Source of the DNA: an uncultured Desulfovibrio sp.
GTDB lineage: Bacteria; Desulfobacterota; Desulfovibrionia; Desulfovibrionales; Desulfovibrionaceae
Direction of reading: 5' to 3'
Assembly: GCF_944327235.1 (NCBI RefSeq)
Contig: NZ_CALVHE010000011.1
Location: forward strand, 1-44,838
DNA: 44,838 bases
Both the position numbers and the translations under genes were made by a program. Below are positions 40,063 to 44,838 of the stretch, piece after piece (positions within the stretch are counted from its first letter, which is position 1; each line of letters starts with the position of its first letter). The notes beneath the pieces were generated by a model, which was not told where the DNA came from, did not search any database, and saw only the letters and a list, made by a program, of their open reading frames with translations.

Positions 40063-40989
40063 GTGGACAAAACCTCGTTCCATCCTGACGCCGTCTGTGA
40101 TGTTTCGCTTGCCGCCCGACGGGAGACGGGGGCGAGCGGTGCGCTGCTCGTGTTGCTGGGGGCGCTCTGTTTCAGTACCTCAGGCACGGCGCAGGCGTTT
40201 GCGCCCGAAGGGGCGACCCCCTATGTCATCGGCGCGTTGCGTATGCAGGTGGCGGCGCTGGCTCTCTTCGTCTGGTGTGCCTTGCGGAGCAGATTGCCGC
40301 GACTGGCGGAGTGGCCCCTGCGCTGGATGCTTCCCGCGGCGCTGGGACTGGTGGCGTTCCAGATCTGTTTTTTCAAGGGCGTGCAGCTTGCGGGCGTAGC
40401 CGTGGGCACGGTGGTGGCCATCGGCTTTTCGCCGCTGGTGGCCGCTCTGCTGGCCTGGGCCGTGCTGGACGAACGGCCGGCGCCGCTCTGGTACCCTTCC
40501 ACGGCGCTGGCGCTGGCCGGACTGGTCTTCCTTAATCTGGGGGATGGGGATACGGCTGACTGGCAGCGTTTGCTGCTGCCGCTGGCAGCCGGCACAGGCT
40601 ATGCCTGTTATTTCGTGTTCAGCAAACCGCTGGGCGTCCGTTTCGCGCCGGACAGCGTCATGCTGGTCTTGTGCGGCCTGAGCGGCACGCTCCTGCTGCC
40701 CATGCTCTTGCTTTTTCCCGTAGGCTGGCTGGCCAGCGCGGCGGGGGCGGGGACGGCGCTCTATCTCGGCGTGGTCACGTCGGCACTGGCCTTCAGTCTG
40801 ACCACGGCCGGACTGGCGCGCACGCCGGCGGCCACGGCGGCTACGCTGGCCTTGGCCGAACCTCTGGCCGCCGCCTGCTGGGGCATCTTCCTGCTCCATG
40901 AAGACGTGAGCCTGACCGACGGTTGCGGCATCGGCCTGCTTGTCCTCGGCGTGGCGCTGCTGGCCTTTGCCCGGCCCCGGACGGACTGA
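40063..40989 (+). CDS. EamA/DMT-family transporter, copy 2
   Basis: 308 residues with ten predicted membrane segments and two EamA repeats (GALLVLLGALCFSTSGTAQ starts the first; LLPLAAGTGYACYFVFSKPL the second). It is related to, but not closely similar to, the EamA protein at 24564-25550. The GTG at 40063 (VDKTSF) is chosen as start because CGGAGG lies six to seven bases before it. An upstream in-frame ATG at 39814 would add 83 residues of no transporter character. The substrate cannot be told. It is divergent from flagellin copy 2. Confidence 0.88.
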   Translation: MDKTSFHPDAVCDVSLAARRETGASGALLVLLGALCFSTSGTAQAFAPEGATPYVIGALRMQVAALALFVWCALRSRLPRLAEWPLRWMLPAALGLVAFQICFFKGVQLAGVAVGTVVAIGFSPLVAALLAWAVLDERPAPLWYPSTALALAGLVFLNLGDGDTADWQRLLLPLAAGTGYACYFVFSKPLGVRFAPDSVMLVLCGLSGTLLLPMLLLFPVGWLASAAGAGTALYLGVVTSALAFSLTTAGLARTPAATAATLALAEPLAAACWGIFLLHEDVSLTDGCGIGLLVLGVALLAFARPRTD

Positions 40990-41039
40990 ACGGGCAGCGT
41001 CAAGCCAGCGCATCCCGCGACGGACCGGTCCTGCCGTCC

Positions 41040-41400
41040 ACTTGCCTTTGGAGCAGGGTTGCCTCGTGTCCTCGGCTCTTCCCCCGGTAAAAGCGCGCTG
41101 GGGAAGGAATGGAGGGCTTGGGGGAAGGGAGCGACCGAAAGGCGGCCGTAGGCCGTGCCCGTTAGGCGACAAAGGAGCCTTACGGGCATCGACAGCAGAG
41201 CGGGGGCCTTCCCCTCAACAGGCAGCGAATAGTGTTAGAGCATTTTGCCTTTGAAAAAGGCAAAATGCGAGGCCCGGCACAGCGCCGCCCGGCCCAAAGT
41301 GAGCAGGAAAACCGCGTTTTTCCGCGAAACGACAGGCCGTATGGTTTGAAACGCAAAGCGTTTCAAACTGAAAATGCTCTAACAGGTCCTAACAGGCCCT
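41040..41400 (+). repeat. Family A intergenic repeat, copy 4, interrupted by a family B repeat
   Basis: The core GGTAAAAGCGCGCTGGGGAA starts near 41087, then comes the hairpin module GTGCCCGT/ACGGGCAT and CGACAGCAGAGCGGGG. The right terminal sequence GTGTTAACAGG is split at TA: GTGTTA lies at 41232-41237 and TAACAGG resumes at 41380. The left end is not recognisable. Confidence 0.82.
41238..41379 (+). repeat. Family B MITE-like repeat, copy 6, inserted in family A copy 4
   Basis: 142 bp, GAGCATTTT...AAAATGCTC, flanked by TA on each side (41236-41237 and 41380-41381). Two perfect hairpins are visible: GCATTTTGCCTTT with AAAGGCAAAATGC at the left, and GTTTGAAACGC-AAA-GCGTTTCAAAC at the right. 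It is the best preserved copy in the window. Confidence 0.9.
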
Positions 41401-41408
41401 GGGACAGG

Positions 41409-41447
41409 AACGCCGGAGCGCTTCGCAGGGAAGGCGGCTCCGGCGTT
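41409..41447 (-). terminator. Hairpin downstream of the SppA-type protease gene
   Basis: AACGCCGGAGC (41409-41419) pairs with GCTCCGGCGTT (41437-41447), an 11-bp stem. No T-run follows on the minus strand, so terminator function is uncertain. Confidence 0.45.
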
Positions 41448-41469
41448 GAAACGAGGGCGAGGGAAGCGG

Positions 41470-42708
41470 CTACATCTGATACAGGAAGGCCGGACCGGCT
41501 CCCGCGGCGGCCGTATCCAGGTGCAGCAGCGATTGCAGGAGGCTCTGCAGGGACTGCCGCCACCAATTGTCCTCGCGGGGGCGCCGCAACAGCTTGCGTG
41601 TGGCAGGCACATGGCACTGTTCGGCCAGCCAGCGCCGCGCGTCGCTGGCCGTGCCCAGCTCGTCCACCAGGCCCAGCCGGAGCGCTTCCCGTCCGGTAAA
41701 GACCTTGCCGGAGGCAAGCTCCGCGGCCTTTGCCTGCGGCATATCGCGCGCCTGCGCCACGATGCCCACGAAAATGTCGTGCATATCCTTGAGCAGGCCC
41801 TCGAAATACTCGCGTTCTTCGCGCGTCAGCGGACGCAGCATGGAACCGGCATCCTTGTAGGGGCCGGTAGTGAGGGTCTCCTGCCCCACGCCGATCTTGT
41901 CCAGTAGCTGGCGTATCTGGGGGATATCCATACGCACGCCGATGGACCCCGTCACCGTGGCGGCATTAGCAAAGATGCGCTTGCCCGCCATGCTGACCAT
42001 CAGACCGCCGGACGCGGCCGTGCCGCCCATGGAGACGGCCACGGGGATGCGTTTGCCCAGAGCGGCTATCGCTTCATAAAGTTCCTGCGAGGCCGCGGCG
42101 CTGCCGCCGGGGGAATCCACCCGCACCAACAGGCCCTTGACGTCAGGGTTGGCGGCTACCTTGTCCAGCCATTCCAGATGAGGCCGCACGTCGCTGATGG
42201 GGCCGCGCACTTCCAGCAGGGCGATGCGTTCGCCGCCGAGGTCGTCCTCATCCAGTAGGAGGGCGGCGGCAAGCCCCGCCAGCACCAGCAGGACGATACT
42301 CCAGAAGATCACCGGATGCCGCCGTCGGAAGGGACGGCGGAAAATCTCCTTCCAGGCGCTTTCGGGGATGCGGGCCAGCGGACATTGTCCTTGTCCGGGG
42401 CAGGTCGCTGTCGGGAGCACGCTGGTCCCCGCGCGTTGCGGTCCTTCTTCCGGAGAAAAGTTTTCGCCGGGCAGGGGGATGTCCGTCAGTTTTTGGGAGG
42501 CGGGCGTCTCCTCATCACGAGGAACGGCGTCCGTCGTCGCGGATGGGGCGGAGGAGGCAGCCGGGTTGGGGGCTTCTTCCGTCGCGGCTGCCGGGGAGGA
42601 GGCTGGTCCTCGCGACAACAGCACGTCCCTTGCGCCGGGCAGGGCGGTGCTGTGCGGAGCGTTGTCGTTTTCCGACCAGGGTTCGGGCAGAGGCATGGCC
42701 TTTTTCAT
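41470..42708 (-). CDS. sppA: Signal peptide peptidase SppA-type serine protease (peptidase S49)
   Basis: A membrane-anchored protease that degrades cleaved signal peptides. 412 residues: an unusual N-terminal cytoplasmic region of about 130 residues rich in Pro, Ala, Ser and Glu, one TM at about 132-152 (VIFWSIVLLVLAGLAAALLL), then an S49 domain of the short (half-size, octameric) type. The catalytic dyad is Ser233 (GGTAASGGLMVSM) and Lys285 (TGPYKDAGSML). VRVDSPGGSAAASQELYEAI and TVTGSIGV are typical. ATG at 42708 has AAGGAA at six bases. It is 69 bp downstream of the ligase gene on the same strand. The long N-terminal region has no counterpart that I recognise in SppA. Confidence 0.92.
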   Translation of the reverse strand: MKKAMPLPEPWSENDNAPHSTALPGARDVLLSRGPASSPAAATEEAPNPAASSAPSATTDAVPRDEETPASQKLTDIPLPGENFSPEEGPQRAGTSVLPTATCPGQGQCPLARIPESAWKEIFRRPFRRRHPVIFWSIVLLVLAGLAAALLLDEDDLGGERIALLEVRGPISDVRPHLEWLDKVAANPDVKGLLVRVDSPGGSAAASQELYEAIAALGKRIPVAVSMGGTAASGGLMVSMAGKRIFANAATVTGSIGVRMDIPQIRQLLDKIGVGQETLTTGPYKDAGSMLRPLTREEREYFEGLLKDMHDIFVGIVAQARDMPQAKAAELASGKVFTGREALRLGLVDELGTASDARRWLAEQCHVPATRKLLRRPREDNWWRQSLQSLLQSLLHLDTAAAGAGPAFLYQM

Positions 42709-42777
42709 CAGGGTTCCTTTGTGGTTCTTGCGGGATTCCGGTCCGGGACGCGCCATGTCCGGAAGGGGCCGTGAGGC

Positions 42778-44457
42778 TTATTTCTGCATGGCTTCCGGCC
42801 AGCGCTCGGCGGCCATCTCCCGCAGCTTGTATTTCTGGATCTTGCCGCTGGCCGTGAGCGGGAAACCGGACACGATGGCCACATAACGCGGCACCTTGTA
42901 CCAGGCGATCTTGCCGCGGCAGAAGGCGCGGACATCCTCCGGGGCCAGTTCAACGCCCGGCCGGGGGATGAGGAACGCACCGACCTCTTCGCCGTACTTG
43001 CGGCTGGGCACGGCCACCACCTGCACGTCCAGCACGCCCGGCATCTCCAGCAGGAATTCCTCCACTTCGCGCGGATAGACGTTCTCGCCGCCGCGGATGA
43101 TCATGTCCTTGATGCGGCCGGTCACGCGCACGTAGCCGTTTTCGTCCATGATGCCGAGGTCCCCGGAATGCAGCCAGCCGTCAGGGGAAATGGCCTTTGC
43201 CGTTTCCTCGGGCATCTTGTAGTAGCCCTTCATGACGTTGTAACCGCGGCAGATGATCTCTCCCACCTGCCCGCGCGGCAGTTCCTCGCAGGTATCCGGA
43301 TCGGCCACGCGCACCTCGATGCCGGGCATGGCGCAGCCCACGGTCTCGCAACGTACGGACAGCGGGTCATGGATGTCCGACTGGGTCATGACGGGCGAGC
43401 CTTCGGTCAGGCCGTAACAGATGGTGATCTCCTTCATGTTCATCTCGTCCACCACGCGACGCATGAGCGATTCCGGGCAGACGGAACCGGCCATGATGCC
43501 CGTACGCAGGCTGGAGACATCGAAGCGCTTGAACAGCTTGTGTTCCAGCTCCGCCAGGAACATGGTCGGCACGCCGTAGAGGGCGGTACAGCGCTCGCTG
43601 TCCACGGCGGCAAGCACCTGCAGGGGATTGTAGGACTCCAGGATGACCATGCAGGCCCCGTGATTGACGCAGGCCGAGACGCCCAGCACGCAGCCGAAAC
43701 AGTGGAAGAGCGGCACCGGCAGGCAGACGCGGTCCTGTTCGGTGAAACGCTGGTGGCGGCCGATCCAGTAACCGTTGAGGCCCACGCCCACATGAGTGAG
43801 CATGACCCCCTTGGGAAAGCCCGTAGTGCCGGAGGTATACTGCATGTTGATGGCGTCCCAGGGGTCGAGGGACGCCTGCCGCGCCGCGTATTCCTCGTCG
43901 TCCACCATGACGGACATGGCCATGATCTCCGAGACGGAATACATGCCGCGGTATTTTTCCGCCCCGAGGAAACAGACCCGCTTCAGATGCGGCAGATCCC
44001 GGCAGCGCAGTTCGCCCCGCGACTGTATCCGCAGTTCGGGTGCGATCTTGTAGAGCGTGTCCACATAGTCGTGATCGCGCAGACTGTCGATGAGGAAGAT
44101 GTTCTCGCACTCGGACTGCTGCAGCAGATACCGCAGCTCATGCTCCCGGTAATTGGTGTTCACCGTCAGCAGGATGGCGCCGATCTTGGCCGTGGCGAAC
44201 TGCAGGGCCACCCAGTACGGCACGTTGGTGGCCCAGACGGCGACCTTTTCTCCCTTCTGCACGCCCAGCGCCATCAGTCCCTTGGCGAAATCATCCACGA
44301 CCTCCGCAAATTCCCGCCATGTCTTGCGGTAGTTGCGGTCGGCATAGATCACGGCATCCCTGTCCGGGAAACGCGCCACGGTCTCGTCCAGGATCTGGCC
44401 CAGCGTCTTCTCGCGCAGGACGAATTGCGCCTGACGTTCGCGAACTTTTTCATCCAT
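42778..44457 (-). CDS. AMP-forming fatty-acyl-CoA synthetase family protein
   Basis: 559 residues. Activates a carboxylic acid, probably medium or long chain, to acyl-CoA. Motifs: MQYTSGTTGFPKGVMLTH (P-loop), CYGLTEGSPVMTQ, GWLHSGDLGIMDENGYV, GRIKDMIIRGGENVYP (hinge) and the C-terminal catalytic lysine in PLTASGKIQKYKLRE. All active-site elements look intact. ATG at 44457 follows GGAGG at about eight bases; the in-frame start at 44484 is rejected. It may be co-transcribed with the downstream protease gene. The substrate is not evident from context. Confidence 0.93.
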   Translation of the reverse strand: MDEKVRERQAQFVLREKTLGQILDETVARFPDRDAVIYADRNYRKTWREFAEVVDDFAKGLMALGVQKGEKVAVWATNVPYWVALQFATAKIGAILLTVNTNYREHELRYLLQQSECENIFLIDSLRDHDYVDTLYKIAPELRIQSRGELRCRDLPHLKRVCFLGAEKYRGMYSVSEIMAMSVMVDDEEYAARQASLDPWDAINMQYTSGTTGFPKGVMLTHVGVGLNGYWIGRHQRFTEQDRVCLPVPLFHCFGCVLGVSACVNHGACMVILESYNPLQVLAAVDSERCTALYGVPTMFLAELEHKLFKRFDVSSLRTGIMAGSVCPESLMRRVVDEMNMKEITICYGLTEGSPVMTQSDIHDPLSVRCETVGCAMPGIEVRVADPDTCEELPRGQVGEIICRGYNVMKGYYKMPEETAKAISPDGWLHSGDLGIMDENGYVRVTGRIKDMIIRGGENVYPREVEEFLLEMPGVLDVQVVAVPSRKYGEEVGAFLIPRPGVELAPEDVRAFCRGKIAWYKVPRYVAIVSGFPLTASGKIQKYKLREMAAERWPEAMQK

Positions 44458-44532
44458 AAATGATCCTCCGCAATGCGCGCGCACGCGCGGCAGGGCGTTC
44501 CGGTAGCTTCGTGGGGATCCGCCGCATATCCC

Positions 44533-44767
44533 GCGGTCTTCCCCGGCGAAAGCGCGCTGGGGAAGGAATGGGGGGGCTTGGGGGAAGAAGGGCGGGAACG
44601 CCTTTTCTCGCTTCCCTGCGAAAAGACTGGCCCTCCCGCGCCGGCGGCGATCGAAAGGCGGCCCGCAGGGCCATGCCCGTGAGGTGACGCAGGCGCCTTA
44701 CGGGCATCGACGGCAGAGCGAGGGGGCCCTTCCCCCAAACAGGCAGCGAAGTATTAACAGGCCCTAG
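44533..44767 (+). repeat. Family A intergenic repeat, copy 5
   Basis: The core GCGAAAGCGCGCTGGGGAA starts near 44548. The hairpin module ATGCCCGT/ACGGGCAT is at about 44672-44706. The right end is TATTAACAGGCCCTAG, ending at 44767. The left inverted repeat is absent or lost near the ligase start. Confidence 0.82.
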
Positions 44768-44806
44768 GTGTAGAGTGTCAATACGTTGTTCACCCTCTGC
44801 TCAGAC

Positions 44807-44838
44807 ATGAAGCTGGAGGTTTTCTGCCAAGAGCCGAA
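44807..44838 (+). CDS. Start of a gene cut by the window edge, possibly a TyrR-like regulator
   Basis: Only ten codons are present (MKLEVFCQEP). They resemble the N-terminal ACT domain of TyrR/PhhR regulators, which open MRLEVFCEDR. No clear Shine-Dalgarno is seen. TGTCAA-N7-TTCACC at about 44776-44794 could be a degenerate TyrR box. The call rests on very little sequence. Confidence 0.35.
   Translation, partial: MKLEVFCQEP

Overview
The window looks like a chromosomal segment of a GC-rich, flagellated, anaerobic member of the Desulfovibrionaceae. This is inferred from a CbiK cobaltochelatase with a signal peptide behind a B12 riboswitch, a ferredoxin-dependent 2-oxoacid oxidoreductase operon, Desulfovibrio-like flagellins and an fba-gap pair. 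There is no rRNA, CRISPR array or prophage. The one recognisable insertion sequence is a visibly AT-rich IS200/IS605 element.

Layout. 1-4770 holds, on the minus strand, a histone-deacetylase-like amidohydrolase with a small partner gene, thymidylate kinase and an OB/HD-domain (YhaM-like) protein, with surE divergent from them. 5174-7558 is a two-gene unit of a periplasmic solute-binding protein and a membrane diguanylate cyclase. 7900-9863 is fba-gap. 10106-11220 is flagellin copy 1. 11719-12182 holds two tandem tRNA-Ala(GGC) genes, followed by an aminotransferase, sfsA, a small membrane protein, a phenylacetate-CoA-ligase-like enzyme and riboswitch-controlled cbiK (to 17792).

18131-24190 is the most interesting part. 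Six genes in tight succession match, by domain architecture, the Campylobacter jejuni Cj1415-Cj1420 pathway that makes the O-methyl phosphoramidate (MeOPN) capsule modification: gamma-glutamyl-CDP-amidate hydrolase, glutamine kinase, phosphoglutamine cytidylyltransferase, two SAM methyltransferases and an APS-kinase-like CDP-phosphoramidate kinase. No MeOPN transferase or capsule locus is visible nearby, so the acceptor is unknown.

24564-31090 carries an EamA transporter, a four-subunit 2-oxoacid:ferredoxin oxidoreductase, a small secreted DUF1036-like protein and an asparagine-synthetase-like protein whose glutaminase nucleophile is missing. 31336-35737 pairs an ArsR-type regulator with a 1327-residue fusion of lysophospholipid transporter, acyltransferase, acyl carrier protein and acyl-ACP synthetase. 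Then follow a chemoreceptor, the IS element with a frameshifted tnpA, and flagellin copy 2, which encodes exactly the same protein as copy 1 but lies in opposite orientation. The window ends with a second EamA transporter, a SppA-type protease, a fatty-acyl-CoA synthetase and the first codons of what may be a TyrR-like regulator.

Two families of small non-coding repeats run through the intergenic spaces. Family B (six copies, about 140 bp) has GAGCRTTTT terminal inverted repeats and TA at the borders. Family A (five copies, up to about 275 bp) ends in CTAG-GCCTGTTAACAC-like inverted repeats and carries an internal hairpin whose arms change together. One B copy is inserted inside an A copy, which shows that B moved. 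Both flagellin leaders contain two GGA-loop hairpins, the second over the Shine-Dalgarno, as expected for CsrA control.
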